Positions 1 to 9,000 of a stretch of DNA of 64,000 nt are shown here, one piece after another (position 1 is the stretch's first letter; the number at the start of each line of letters is the position of its first letter). The DNA comes from Pseudomonas migulae (lineage in GTDB: Bacteria; Pseudomonadota; Gammaproteobacteria; Pseudomonadales; Pseudomonadaceae). The notes below the pieces were generated by a model. The model did no database searches. It was not told the DNA's origin and saw nothing but the letters and a program-made list of their open reading frames with translations. The stretch covers positions 2,811,501 to 2,875,500 of the forward strand of contig NZ_JALJWR010000001.1 of the NCBI RefSeq assembly GCF_024169315.1, given 5' to 3'. The position numbers and the translations under genes are program-made.

Positions 1-324
1 GACACGTTGACTGGTGGTGCGGGCGCCGATCGGTTTGTATTTAACGCACTGAACGAAATGAGCAAAGGCAGCTTGTCTGACGTCATCACAGACTTCAGCA
101 GCCTGGACGGCGATAAACTCGATTTTTCGAAATTCGATGCCAACCTCTTGAGTGCCGGGGTCAACAAGTTCACGTTCATCAACTCGAACGACTTCACGGG
201 GGCCGGCCAATTACGTTTTGTCGACCATGTGCTCTATGGCAACGTCAATGGTGATTTGGCTGCGGACTTCAAAATCCAGTTGGTTGGCCTCAACAGCTTC
301 AGCACCCATGATTTGGTAGCGTGA
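1..324 (+). CDS. C-terminal end of an RTX / serralysin-type secreted protein (5' end outside window)
   Basis: Partial gene; the reading frame enters from the left edge and ends at TGA 322-324. The visible 107 residues start inside a glycine/aspartate nonapeptide (GGAGADRFVF), the calcium-binding repeat of RTX proteins. The following stretch resembles the C-terminal domain of M10 serralysins and related type I secretion substrates (F-x-F-x-N ... DVITDFSSLDGDKLDFS). The last residues, DLVA, fit the acidic-plus-hydrophobic tail used as a type I secretion signal. The protein is therefore probably exported through an ABC/MFP/TolC channel. Whether it is a protease, lipase or adhesin cannot be told from this fragment. 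Transcription ends at the strong hairpin at 400-462. Confidence 0.8.
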   Translation, partial: DTLTGGAGADRFVFNALNEMSKGSLSDVITDFSSLDGDKLDFSKFDANLLSAGVNKFTFINSNDFTGAGQLRFVDHVLYGNVNGDLAADFKIQLVGLNSFSTHDLVA

Positions 325-399
325 CCATAGCGATCGAGTAAGAGGCGGGGTTGAACCACAGCCAAACAGGTTGCACTTACGCGTAACTCGCCATGCCTG

Positions 400-462
400 G
401 CGCACTCAGCCAATGAAAAACGCCCCGACTGGTTCGGGGCGTTTTTCATTGGCTGAGTGCGC
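400..462. terminator. Bidirectional terminator, 29-bp perfect inverted repeat
   Basis: Arms 400-428 and 434-462 are exact reverse complements with a 5-base loop. The core is a GC-rich hairpin flanked by A5 and T5 runs, so it can terminate in both directions. It sits between two converging genes, the RTX-type gene ending at 324 and the LuxR-type regulator ending at 474. The outer arms extend well beyond a normal terminator stem. Confidence 0.9.
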
Positions 463-473
463 GCGAAACTCGA

Positions 474-3212
474 CTACCCCAACACACCCAAGGCTTTCGC
501 CCGTGCCACAGCCTGCGTGCGGCGCTCAACTCCAAGCTTGCTATTGATGTGGCTGGCGTGGGTTTTAACGGTGTGCAGGGAAATGAACAGCTGGTCGCTG
601 ATTTCTTGGTTCGAGCAACCTTGGGCAATGAGTTTCAGCACCGACAGCTCGCGGGAGCTGAGCTGTTCGCACGCTTGTGAGGACTCCGGGGCAATGCGTG
701 CAGCGACAAGAGGGAGACGTTCTGAAAGACTCTGCGAAACCTCTGCTTTCGCGCAATTCTGCAGCTGCTCGCGAAGCCAGTCGGGGTATTTGCTCAACAA
801 GACATCAAAAGGTTGCAGCACGCCGCCGCTGGCCGCTTCGAGGGACTGAGCGAAGGTTTGCCGGGCTTCAGGCTCACGGTTGTGCGCAAGGAGCAGTTCG
901 GTTTTCTGCGCCAGGGCCATCACACTGAGCAACTGCCGACCGGTTTGCTGACCATGCTCGAGCAACGCATTCAATCGCCCCTCGGCCAGCATCGGCTGCG
1001 CCTGAATGACCTCCAGCAAGGCCTGTTGCAACTCGATATGCAGCGGCAGTTGCGGGTGGAATTCCGGCGGTGCAGCCGGCTGTTCGCCGTTGTAGGTCTG
1101 GCCCAGTCGCGCCAGCCAGGCTTCCGCCAGATCGGTACGCCCCTGGGCCAGCCAGAGTTCGCATTTGACCAGGGTGATCATCGCCAGGTAGTAGATCGGC
1201 GGTACGTCCCAGATGTGCATCAGCCGTTCGGCTTCGGCGAGTTCGGCAAACGCCTTGGCGAATTCGCCGCTGCTGCCTTCGAGCCTGGCGATCACGCAAT
1301 GGCCGATCAGTACGCTGATGTCGCGACAGGCGCGGGCTTCAGTCAACCCCGCCTGCAAACGCGCCCGCGCCGTCTGCGGTTGCAGACGCAGGGCCAGCAG
1401 AAACCCCTCGTACAAGGTCAGCCGGGCGCGCACGGCATAGAGCCGTTGCGGCGACAATCCTTGCAGGCGTTGCAACCCCTGGCGGACTTCATCCAGCGAA
1501 CGCAGGATTTCCCCTCGCGCCTGCAACACCCGGGCGCGATCGTAATGGGCCAACGCTTCGAACAATGGATTGCCCACCCGTTGCGCCAGCTCCAGAGAAT
1601 CACGGTTCAAGCCCCGTGCCCGCCATAAATCGCCGTCGGCAATGGCCAGGTTGGACAGGGTTGAAAGGCACATCAGGCGCTGGCCGTAACGCTTGGACGG
1701 AAGGCTCTCCAGCGCTTCGGTGCAATACAGCAGCGTCAATTCGCGATTGCCGCGACCGCGCGCGATGATCCCGCTCAAGGCCAGCCATTGCGCCAGCATG
1801 GACTTCTGCGCAGTGGCCGACGGCGCCGGCAGGAAGCGGCTCAGGTGACTGGCCAGCTCCTCGGCGGCATCCAGCTGACAGGCCAGCCCCAGCGCCCAGC
1901 TGTAGAGCACGATCAAGCGTGGCGTGCTGATCAGCAGGCTGTCGGGCAAGTCCATTTTCCAGCGCAGCAACATGCCGACGTTCTGTTCAGCCAGCAGTTG
2001 TTCTTCGGAAAGGTTCTGTACCAGGTTGGCCGCCACGTCCAGGTGCCCGGCGCGCAACGCCTGTTCCACCGCTTCATCGAGCAGACCCTGGGCATTGAAC
2101 CAGCGACAGGCGCGCAGGTGCAGGCTAGCCGCCGGCACCATTGCCTGACGGGTCGGCCGGGTACGCAGCAGGTCGGAAAACAGATGGTGATAACGATACC
2201 AGTGACCGTGTTCGTCCAGCGGCACCAGGAACACTTGATGCGCGAGCAGAAAACCCAGGATCTCGGCACTGTCATGCGCCTCGCGAACGGCGTCGCACAG
2301 CTCGCTGCAAAAACGCTCCTGAGGCGCGGTGTCGTACAGAAATGCCTGCACCTCGACGGGCAGGCAATCGATGACTTCTTCGAGCAGGTAATCGCGAATC
2401 AGCCCTTCCCCGCCATGCAAGGACTGGGGCAATGCGCCTTCGGAGCCGGCTTCGGAAGCCGCCAGCAACCAGAAACGCAAGCCAGCGACCCAGCCCTCGC
2501 TGCGCTGGATCAAGCTCTCCAGCGCTTCGCCGCGCAAGGACGTGCTGTGTCGATCGAGCAGGGTCAGGGCTTCGTCGTGGGTCAGGCGCAGATCCTGTTC
2601 ATGCAACTCGAGCAATTGCCGTGACAGGCGCAGACGTGCCAGGTGCCAGTCCGGACGCTGGCGACTGGTAACCATCACCAGCAAGCCGTCGGGAAGATGA
2701 TTGAGGAAAAATTGCAGGCAACGATCGAGCACCGGACCCTGGGCCAGATGGTAGTCATCGAGTACCAGCAGCAGTGGTGCCGTCGGCAACAGATGCACGG
2801 CCAACTCGTCGAGCAAACCGTCCAGCCATTCCTCGAAGGCAAACGGCTGATGCCGCTGACGCATTTTCAACAGGCCCAGGGACTGCCTGCCCAGCTGCGG
2901 AAAAAAGTCCTGGAGGCCTTCGAGCAACCGCTCGAGAAAACGGCCGGGGTCGCTGTCTCGGGGACTCAACCCCAACCACAGACTTTGCCAGTGAGCTGGC
3001 AGCCCCTGACAGAACTCTACTGCCAGCGAACTCTTGCCAAACCCCGCCGGTGCGCTGACCAGCAACAGCCTGCCACCGAGGCCGGCACTCAGGCGCTCGC
3101 ATAAACGAGGCCGCAGCACGTGCCCGTCAGGCAGCGGTGGCCGAAAGAAACGGCCGTCCAGTGTCGCGACGGCAACGCTTGCAGGGCCCGGGAGTGGGGA
3201 CAGATCAGTCAT
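474..3212 (-). CDS. MalT-like LuxR-family transcriptional regulator (STAND ATPase)
   Basis: 912 residues, the usual size of the large MalT-type LuxR regulators. A P-loop (SAPAGFGKSS, about residues 53-62) and a Walker B-like LLLVLDDYH (about 147-155) define an NTPase switch. A long helical region of TPR-like repeats (about 400-800) would sense an inducer. The LuxR helix-turn-helix is at the C terminus (about 845-905: LSSRELSVLKLIAQG ... ISLHTVKTHASHINSKL). It lies just downstream of, and in the same direction as, the acyl-CoA ligase, DUF1302 and DUF1329 genes, but an intrinsic terminator at 3328-3358 separates it from them. From memory P. aeruginosa PA3921-PA3924 has the same gene set. The inference is that it activates that set in response to a hydrophobic substrate or its CoA ester. 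Confidence 0.88.
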   Translation of the reverse strand: MTDLSPLPGPASVAVATLDGRFFRPPLPDGHVLRPRLCERLSAGLGGRLLLVSAPAGFGKSSLAVEFCQGLPAHWQSLWLGLSPRDSDPGRFLERLLEGLQDFFPQLGRQSLGLLKMRQRHQPFAFEEWLDGLLDELAVHLLPTAPLLLVLDDYHLAQGPVLDRCLQFFLNHLPDGLLVMVTSRQRPDWHLARLRLSRQLLELHEQDLRLTHDEALTLLDRHSTSLRGEALESLIQRSEGWVAGLRFWLLAASEAGSEGALPQSLHGGEGLIRDYLLEEVIDCLPVEVQAFLYDTAPQERFCSELCDAVREAHDSAEILGFLLAHQVFLVPLDEHGHWYRYHHLFSDLLRTRPTRQAMVPAASLHLRACRWFNAQGLLDEAVEQALRAGHLDVAANLVQNLSEEQLLAEQNVGMLLRWKMDLPDSLLISTPRLIVLYSWALGLACQLDAAEELASHLSRFLPAPSATAQKSMLAQWLALSGIIARGRGNRELTLLYCTEALESLPSKRYGQRLMCLSTLSNLAIADGDLWRARGLNRDSLELAQRVGNPLFEALAHYDRARVLQARGEILRSLDEVRQGLQRLQGLSPQRLYAVRARLTLYEGFLLALRLQPQTARARLQAGLTEARACRDISVLIGHCVIARLEGSSGEFAKAFAELAEAERLMHIWDVPPIYYLAMITLVKCELWLAQGRTDLAEAWLARLGQTYNGEQPAAPPEFHPQLPLHIELQQALLEVIQAQPMLAEGRLNALLEHGQQTGRQLLSVMALAQKTELLLAHNREPEARQTFAQSLEAASGGVLQPFDVLLSKYPDWLREQLQNCAKAEVSQSLSERLPLVAARIAPESSQACEQLSSRELSVLKLIAQGCSNQEISDQLFISLHTVKTHASHINSKLGVERRTQAVARAKALGVLG

Positions 3213-3327
3213 GGCCGGCTCTTGTTTGAAATGCTGTTGGCGGCGTTGCAGATGTCCGCAGACTAGCGGTAAACGAAGAGGTATTGAAGGTTATTGCTAC
3301 AAATGGCTACAAAAAGTCTACGCGCAA

Positions 3328-3358
3328 AAAAAAGCCCCGAACCAGTCGGGGCTTTTTT
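3328..3358 (-). terminator. Intrinsic terminator after the DUF1329 gene
   Basis: Inverted repeat 3328-3340 / 3346-3358 with a 5-base loop; a GC core is followed by a T run on the minus strand. It lies just past the stop codon of the DUF1329 gene (3387) and before the start of the LuxR-type gene (3212). It separates the two transcription units, so the regulator must have its own promoter within about 3213-3330. Confidence 0.85.
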
Positions 3359-3386
3359 CGAGGATGCGGCCTCTGTTCAGTTCAGG

Positions 3387-4751
3387 TTAACGAACCCCGG
3401 ACTGACGCAATGCCGCCGGTGTGAAGTCGCTGGTGGTGGCAGTGAAACCGAAGTTGTACGCCGATTTCTCTTCGTTCTTCATACCCAGTGCCAGGTAACG
3501 GCCGGATTGCAGGTCGTACAGGGTTTCCAGGGTGTACCACGGCACTTGAACGTTATAGTAGTTCTGGGAGTGAGCTTCTGCCACACGCCACAGTTGGTTA
3601 CGACCGTCGTAGTGATCGATCACCGCTGCTTGCCAGGTGTCTTCGTCGATGTAGAAGTCACGCTTGGCGTAGATGTGACGCTGACCTTCCTTCAAGGTGG
3701 CCACGACATGCCAGACCCGACGCAGCTCGTAACGAGCCAGGTCCTGGTTGATGTGACCGGCCTTGATGATGTCGCTGTACTTCAGCTTCGGATCGTCGAG
3801 CTTGTAGCTGTCGGAGGCGATGTACATCTCTTTCTTGCCTTCGAGCTTCCAGTCGTAACGATCCGGTGCACCGTTGTACATGTCCAGGTTGTCGGAGGTA
3901 CGCAGGCCATCCGCCGCAGTACCCGGCCCGTCATAGGACACTTGCGGTGCACGACGCACACGACGCTGACCGGCGTTGTAGACCCACGCCGAACGTGGCT
4001 CCGCCACCTGATCGAGGGTTTCGTGCACCAGCAGTACACCACCGGCCAGACGTGCCGGCGCGGTCACTTCCTGCTTGAAGTAGAACAGGATGTTGCCCGG
4101 GTTCGCCGGATCGTAATCCTTCATCTTGTCGCGGAATACGAACTGGTCCTGGAAGTACACCAGGCTGTACGAGCCGTTCGGCTGCGGCGTGGCCTGGGTC
4201 ACCAGACGGGTCACGCTGCCACCGCGATAGCGGGTGATGTGGTTCCAGATAACCTCAATGCCGGTCTTTGGAATCGGGAACGGTACGGCTGTCTCGAAAT
4301 TCTTCAACCCGTTGCCGCCGGACACCAGCTCGGTGGCAGTGGCGTTTTTCTTGATGGCCGCGAACACGTCATCCGGCACGGTAGCGCCGCGATGGGACGG
4401 GTAAACCGGCATCTTGAAGGTTTCCGGGTAGCGCTTGAACATCGCGTACTGGCCCGGAGCAAGCTTGTCCTTGTACTGGTCGACGTTCTGCGCGGTGATG
4501 GTGAACAGCGGTTTTTCACTGGCGTACGGGTCGGACAGGAAACCTTTGCTGTCGGCGGTACCGGCGTTTTTCGGCAACGGCTTCCAGGCCGGAATCGAAC
4601 CGTCGGCATTGCCGGCCATCTCGGCGCCCATCGGCGTCAGACTCTTGCCCAGCTTGTCCGCCTCGGCCGCAGGGACCGCTGCCATGACGCTGGTCGCCAG
4701 CAGCGTAAGCCCCAGAAATCCAGCGTGGAACAGACTCTTTGTTGTTTTCAT
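3387..4751 (-). CDS. DUF1329 family exported protein
   Basis: 454 residues with an N-terminal Sec signal peptide (basic start, hydrophobic stretch about residues 8-24, then AVPAAEA). The body matches the DUF1329 family, periplasmic or outer-membrane-associated proteins of unknown structure-function. They are nearly always paired with DUF1302 proteins and are found near genes for degradation of hydrophobic compounds. It lies 28 bases downstream of the DUF1302 gene, same strand, so the two are almost certainly cotranscribed. A role in moving a lipid-like substrate across the envelope is inferred from context, not from a catalytic motif. The start ATG at 4751 places the signal peptide at the extreme N terminus, as expected. 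Confidence 0.88.
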   Translation of the reverse strand: MKTTKSLFHAGFLGLTLLATSVMAAVPAAEADKLGKSLTPMGAEMAGNADGSIPAWKPLPKNAGTADSKGFLSDPYASEKPLFTITAQNVDQYKDKLAPGQYAMFKRYPETFKMPVYPSHRGATVPDDVFAAIKKNATATELVSGGNGLKNFETAVPFPIPKTGIEVIWNHITRYRGGSVTRLVTQATPQPNGSYSLVYFQDQFVFRDKMKDYDPANPGNILFYFKQEVTAPARLAGGVLLVHETLDQVAEPRSAWVYNAGQRRVRRAPQVSYDGPGTAADGLRTSDNLDMYNGAPDRYDWKLEGKKEMYIASDSYKLDDPKLKYSDIIKAGHINQDLARYELRRVWHVVATLKEGQRHIYAKRDFYIDEDTWQAAVIDHYDGRNQLWRVAEAHSQNYYNVQVPWYTLETLYDLQSGRYLALGMKNEEKSAYNFGFTATTSDFTPAALRQSGVR

Positions 4752-4779
4752 AGGTGTGTTCGTCCTGAAAATGCAGTGC

Positions 4780-6747
4780 TTAGAAGTTCACGCCGAAGCT
4801 GAGCGCAACGAAGTCGCGGTCATCCACGGTGGTGTACTTGCCGTCAAAGAAGTTGGTGTAGGCCAGGGACGCGGTGTAGGTATTCTGGTACTCGGCATCG
4901 AGACCCAGGCTGACCGCTTTGCGACCTTCCTCGAAGTTGCCGCCAGGACCTGGCGAGTAACCGTCCACGTCATGGGACCAGGCAATGTTCGGCTTGAGGT
5001 TTACACCGGCGAATACGCTGTTGTAGTCCCAGATGGCACGAGCGCGATAACCCCAGGAGTCTGTGGTGGTGAAGCCATCGTTTTCGCAGTAGCGATTGAC
5101 GTTGTTTTGTGGTCCGCCTGCTCCCAGAGTGCTGGCGTTCAATGCCTGGCACTGACCGCCTGGCAATGGACCTGGGCCGTAGCTCGGGTCACGGCCGTAA
5201 CGTGCTTTCGAGGTGCTTTCCAGGCCGCCGACGTGGGTCCAGCCCACCTCGCCCACCAGGGTCAGTCGCTCGGCGCCCATCACTTGGTCGAAGAAGTGCG
5301 TGAAGGTTGTCTGCAGCTGGCTCACTTCCTTGCGACGATAGCCATGTTGATCTTCGCCTGGACGACCTTGCAGCACGGAAACGTTAGGGTTCAGTGGCGT
5401 CAGGCCGGAAAAGAGGATGTCGGTGGTGTTGAGCTGTACCGGTGCGTTCGGACGGTAGCTGAATTCACCACTCCACGCGGTACCGGTAGGCAACGTGGTG
5501 GAGAAGCTCAGGCCATACAGACGAATATCTTCCGGGTACTCGACGAAGTAGCTGGAGTTGGCCGCTACCACCAATGGCAGGGTTTGCGCCGCCAGCCCGT
5601 TCGGGCCACCCACGATGCCACCAACGGCACCCGGCGGAATGCCCGCGCCAATCAATGCGCCGCCCAGTGCGCCACCAAGTGCCTGTGCGTTATAAGCGCT
5701 CGCAGGTGCACCCTTGCCACTGAAAATCGGCGCACGACTGTGGTAGTTCATGAAGTAGGCACCGAATTCAGTGTCCAGCGGCTCGAACATGTACTTGAAG
5801 GACACGCCGAACTGGCCGCTGTCACGCGCGTCACGATCCGGACCACGTTTGACAATGGCGCCTTCGTCTGGATTACCCCAGTTCACGCCCCTGGCAGCCA
5901 GCGTATTGATGACAGCGCTACGCGCGCCGGCCGGCAAGGCCCCCAGTGAGCTGTTGATCCCGTTACGGGTCCGCAGCACGGCCAGGTTTTGATCGCAGCC
6001 ATCCGAGATCACGTCAGGTTGCGAGAAGAACGTGCCGCAGTTGTCGGTAACGGTCTGGTCCCATTCCAGCTGATAGAACGCTTCGGTCGAGAGGTTCTCG
6101 GTCAGGCTCTGGGACACGTAGAACATGTTGACCGGGATCAGGCCTTCCTTGATCTCGGCACCTGGACGACGGAACGCGGAAACGTCGATCGGGTTGATCG
6201 AGTTGATACCGCCGCCGATGAAGGTACTTTCACCCCAGCTCACTACCTGCTTGCCCAGACGCACGGAACCCGGCTGATCGGCAATCGAGTAGTTGTGGTA
6301 GACGAAGGCGTCGAGGATCTGCGCGCCGGAGGACTTGGCGCCTTCCTTGCGGTTGCTGTCGCTGATGTCCTTGAACGGACGGTCTTCGTCCTTGAGTTCG
6401 AAGTCATACCAGTATTTGCCCCGGACGAAGACGCCGGTGTCGCCATATTTCAATTCAAGGTCATGGATGCCTTTGAAGATCTTCGAGAAGGTTTCCCCGC
6501 TCTTGAAGTTCAAGTGACCGTCATCGGAGGTCTGGGACAGGCCGCGACCGCCGTTGTTGACGCCGATGAGGTTCTTGTTGGCACTCTCGGTAGACCAGCT
6601 GGCACCGATAGACAGGGATGAGTCGAACTGACCTTCGATTTCACCAACGTTGAAACTGACGCCGAATGCGGGCCCGGCGAGCGAAGAGGCAAGACTGACA
6701 GCCAGGGGCAGTTTAGCCCGGCGCCAGAACTGGTTTACTGATGTCAT
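4780..6747 (-). CDS. DUF1302 family outer-membrane protein
   Basis: 655 residues from ATG 6747. The open frame extends to 6987, but 6747 has a GGAG about 9 bases upstream and puts the signal sequence (RRAKLPLAVSLASSLAGPAFG) at the N terminus, so the shorter form is chosen. Alternating hydrophobic and polar segments with many aromatic residues, ending in a phenylalanine (FGVNF), are typical of an outer-membrane beta-barrel. DUF1302 proteins are commonly coupled to DUF1329 partners. The protein is probably a channel or receptor for a hydrophobic substrate that the upstream acyl-CoA ligase then activates. The substrate cannot be read from the sequence. Confidence 0.87.
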   Translation of the reverse strand: MTSVNQFWRRAKLPLAVSLASSLAGPAFGVSFNVGEIEGQFDSSLSIGASWSTESANKNLIGVNNGGRGLSQTSDDGHLNFKSGETFSKIFKGIHDLELKYGDTGVFVRGKYWYDFELKDEDRPFKDISDSNRKEGAKSSGAQILDAFVYHNYSIADQPGSVRLGKQVVSWGESTFIGGGINSINPIDVSAFRRPGAEIKEGLIPVNMFYVSQSLTENLSTEAFYQLEWDQTVTDNCGTFFSQPDVISDGCDQNLAVLRTRNGINSSLGALPAGARSAVINTLAARGVNWGNPDEGAIVKRGPDRDARDSGQFGVSFKYMFEPLDTEFGAYFMNYHSRAPIFSGKGAPASAYNAQALGGALGGALIGAGIPPGAVGGIVGGPNGLAAQTLPLVVAANSSYFVEYPEDIRLYGLSFSTTLPTGTAWSGEFSYRPNAPVQLNTTDILFSGLTPLNPNVSVLQGRPGEDQHGYRRKEVSQLQTTFTHFFDQVMGAERLTLVGEVGWTHVGGLESTSKARYGRDPSYGPGPLPGGQCQALNASTLGAGGPQNNVNRYCENDGFTTTDSWGYRARAIWDYNSVFAGVNLKPNIAWSHDVDGYSPGPGGNFEEGRKAVSLGLDAEYQNTYTASLAYTNFFDGKYTTVDDRDFVALSFGVNF

Positions 6748-7084
6748 CGACGCTACTCCATGTGCATTATTGTTATGGCAGTGAGTACTTTTAAAAACGC
6801 TGTGGTTGACCGGGAGCCAAGGCTTCCCGAAGTCACTCCAAAGTTGCATCGCCCCGTTTTGTGCGTTTGCCCCGTTCTTAAAAATCCTTGAGCGGACTAT
6901 AGCCAGCAGGTAGTACTGCTTGATCCCTCTAAAGTGTGATTTGCAGCTGCCAGCCACTCTGGAACAGTCCTTTCGCCAGACCGACACCTGTCGGCACGGG
7001 AAGGATGGCTGAAAATTCGGATTTCACAAGCCAAGCGCTTGCTTGGTGGGGCTGGCGTGCCCTTTTGGGGCACGCCGAAGACGC
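6748..7084. other. 337-base gap between acyl-CoA ligase and DUF1302 genes
   Basis: No credible gene. It holds two short hairpins (7031-7046 and 7054-7076) just after the ligase stop codon; neither is followed by a clear T run on the minus strand, so termination would be partial at best. A TATAGT-like -10 hexamer for the minus strand is near 6898, giving DUF1302-DUF1329 a possible promoter of its own. I found no convincing partner -35, and no clear operator. Confidence 0.4.
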
Positions 7085-8767
7085 TTAAAGCGTCGAGAGG
7101 AAGGTGCTGTTGTTGGCTTGCCACTCAGTGATGTCGACGCGAATGCGCTTCTTGTCGAGCTTGCCGACACTGGTCTTGGGAATTTCAGTAACAAGGGCGA
7201 TCTGGCTCGGGATGGCCCACTTGCTCAGGTGCCCCAGCTCCACAAACGGCTTGAGGTGCTCCTTGAGTTCTTTGGCCCCGATGACATGGCCCTCGCGGAT
7301 CACCAGCAAGGCAAACGGGCGTTCGCCCCACTGTGGATCGGCAATGCCCACCACTGCTACTTCGCGTACCGCCGCATGGCGACTGATCAGGTCTTCGAGG
7401 TCCAGGGAGGAAATCCATTCGCCGCCGGTCTTGATCACGTCCTTGATCCGGTCGCGAATATCGATCACGCCCATGCTGTCCAGCGTCGCTACGTCACCGG
7501 TGTGCAGCCAGCCGCCGGCCCAGAGCTCGGCGCCCTTCTGCGGCTCATTGAAATAACCTTCGGTGAGCCACGGCGCGCGCAGCACCAGTTCGCCCTGGGT
7601 CTCGCCATCGGCAGGCAGGAAGTTGCCGTCGGTGTCGACGATCGCCGCCTCCACAAGAGGCCCCGGCACACCGGCCTTGATTCGATACGTGGTGCGCTCG
7701 TCTTCGGTGCCCGCCATCAACTCGTCGTTGAGGTGCGCGCACGAGACCAGCGGTCCGGTTTCCGACATGCCGTAAGCGGCCGTCAGTTGAATACCCTTGG
7801 CCTTGGCGGCTTCGTACAGTGCACGATTCAATGCACTGCCGCCGATGACGATTTTCCAGCCACCGAAATCCGTGCCTTGCGCAGCCTTGGCGTTGAGGAC
7901 CATTTGCAGGATGGTCGGCACGCAGTGCGAAAAGGTAACCTTTTCCTTGCGCCATAGCTCCACCAGGTATTCCGGATCGTAGCGCCCCGGATATACCTGC
8001 TTGAGCCCGAGCATCGTCGCCACATACGGCAACCCCCAGGCGTGCACATGGAACATCGGGGTGATCGGCATGTACACGTCGTTGGTGCCCAGCAGCCGCA
8101 CGCTGTCGATGGCCCCCATGATGGTCGACACGCCCATGGTGTGCAGCACCAGTTGCCGGTGGGTGAAATACACGCCCTTGGGATTGCCGGTGGTGCCAGT
8201 GGTGTAGAACGTGGTCGCGACCGAGTTCTCGTCGAAGTCCTGGAAGTCGTACTGCGTGCTCGCGGCCGCCAGCAATTGCTCGTACTCGCCGATGAGGTTC
8301 GGCAAGTCGGCGGTTTTTTCCGGCAGATCGGTCAGCAGCAGGGTTTTCTCGACCGTGGTCAGATGACCGGCAATCGCGTTGTAAAGCCCGACGAACTCGC
8401 TGTTGACCAGCACGAAGCGGTCCTCGGCGTGGTTCATGGTGTAGAGGATCTGTTCCGGCGACAGGCGCACGTTGATGGTGTGGATCACCGCGCCGATCAT
8501 CGGGATGGCGAACATGCATTCCAGATAACGATGGCTGTCCCAGTCCATCACCGCCACGGTATCGCCGGCCTTGACGCCGGCCGCCGTCAGTACGTTGGCC
8601 AGGCGTGCGACCCGTTCGATCAGGGTCGGGTAGCTGTAGCGCACCTGGTCGCGGTAAATGATCTCGCGGGTTTTCTCATAGCGCGCGCCAGACATCAGCA
8701 GCCGTTTGATCAGCAACGGATACTGGTAAGCGCCTTCGGCTGGGGGGATAACGCGAGTCTGCAACAT
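7085..8767 (-). CDS. Medium/long-chain fatty-acid-CoA ligase (AMP-binding)
   Basis: 560 residues, an ANL-superfamily adenylating enzyme. Motifs are TTFYTTGTTGNPKGV (about residues 180-195, phosphate-binding loop), AAYGMSETGP (about 328-338), GWLHTGDVA (about 418-426) and a C-terminal lysine region (PKTSVGKLDKKRIR, about 525-540). It would convert a carboxylic acid, ATP and CoA to acyl-CoA, AMP and pyrophosphate in the cytoplasm. ATG 8767 is preferred over further upstream starts: AAGGGA lies at good distance and the N terminus (MLQTRVIPPAEGAYQYPLL) matches this subfamily. It is the first gene of the ligase-DUF1302-DUF1329 series. Family and context suggest a medium- or long-chain or terpenoid acid as substrate; I cannot decide between them. 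Confidence 0.9.
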   Translation of the reverse strand: MLQTRVIPPAEGAYQYPLLIKRLLMSGARYEKTREIIYRDQVRYSYPTLIERVARLANVLTAAGVKAGDTVAVMDWDSHRYLECMFAIPMIGAVIHTINVRLSPEQILYTMNHAEDRFVLVNSEFVGLYNAIAGHLTTVEKTLLLTDLPEKTADLPNLIGEYEQLLAAASTQYDFQDFDENSVATTFYTTGTTGNPKGVYFTHRQLVLHTMGVSTIMGAIDSVRLLGTNDVYMPITPMFHVHAWGLPYVATMLGLKQVYPGRYDPEYLVELWRKEKVTFSHCVPTILQMVLNAKAAQGTDFGGWKIVIGGSALNRALYEAAKAKGIQLTAAYGMSETGPLVSCAHLNDELMAGTEDERTTYRIKAGVPGPLVEAAIVDTDGNFLPADGETQGELVLRAPWLTEGYFNEPQKGAELWAGGWLHTGDVATLDSMGVIDIRDRIKDVIKTGGEWISSLDLEDLISRHAAVREVAVVGIADPQWGERPFALLVIREGHVIGAKELKEHLKPFVELGHLSKWAIPSQIALVTEIPKTSVGKLDKKRIRVDITEWQANNSTFLSTL

Positions 8768-8910
8768 AAGAATCCCTTTTCTGACTGCACGGTCGTGACT
8801 GAAAGTAAGCACTCTAGTGCCCTTCCATGACAACCAAATCAGCCGAAGGAATGATTTGCAGAATTCAGCAAATGCTAGCGTTGCGCCAGCATTTAACTGC
8901 AATCCAGGCC

Positions 8911-8997
8911 TGTAGGAACCGGCTTGCTGGCGATAGGAACTCCAGGGTTTATCAGACAGACCGAGGCGATGCCATCGCCAGCAAGCCGGCTCCTACA
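8911..8997. repeat. REP pair (REPIN), TGTAGGA...GCTGGCGAT type
   Basis: Two inverted copies of the same palindromic unit (8911-8933 and 8974-8997) flank about 40 unrelated bases. It lies between the divergent start of the acyl-CoA ligase and the end of the LysE gene. Confidence 0.85.
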
Positions 8998-9000
8998 AGA

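Noticed and set aside
3294..5949. Two long plus-strand frames (3294-4802 and 4435-5949) opposite DUF1329 and DUF1302 genes
   Set aside because: They overlap each other and two well-supported minus-strand genes, and their products have no recognisable features.
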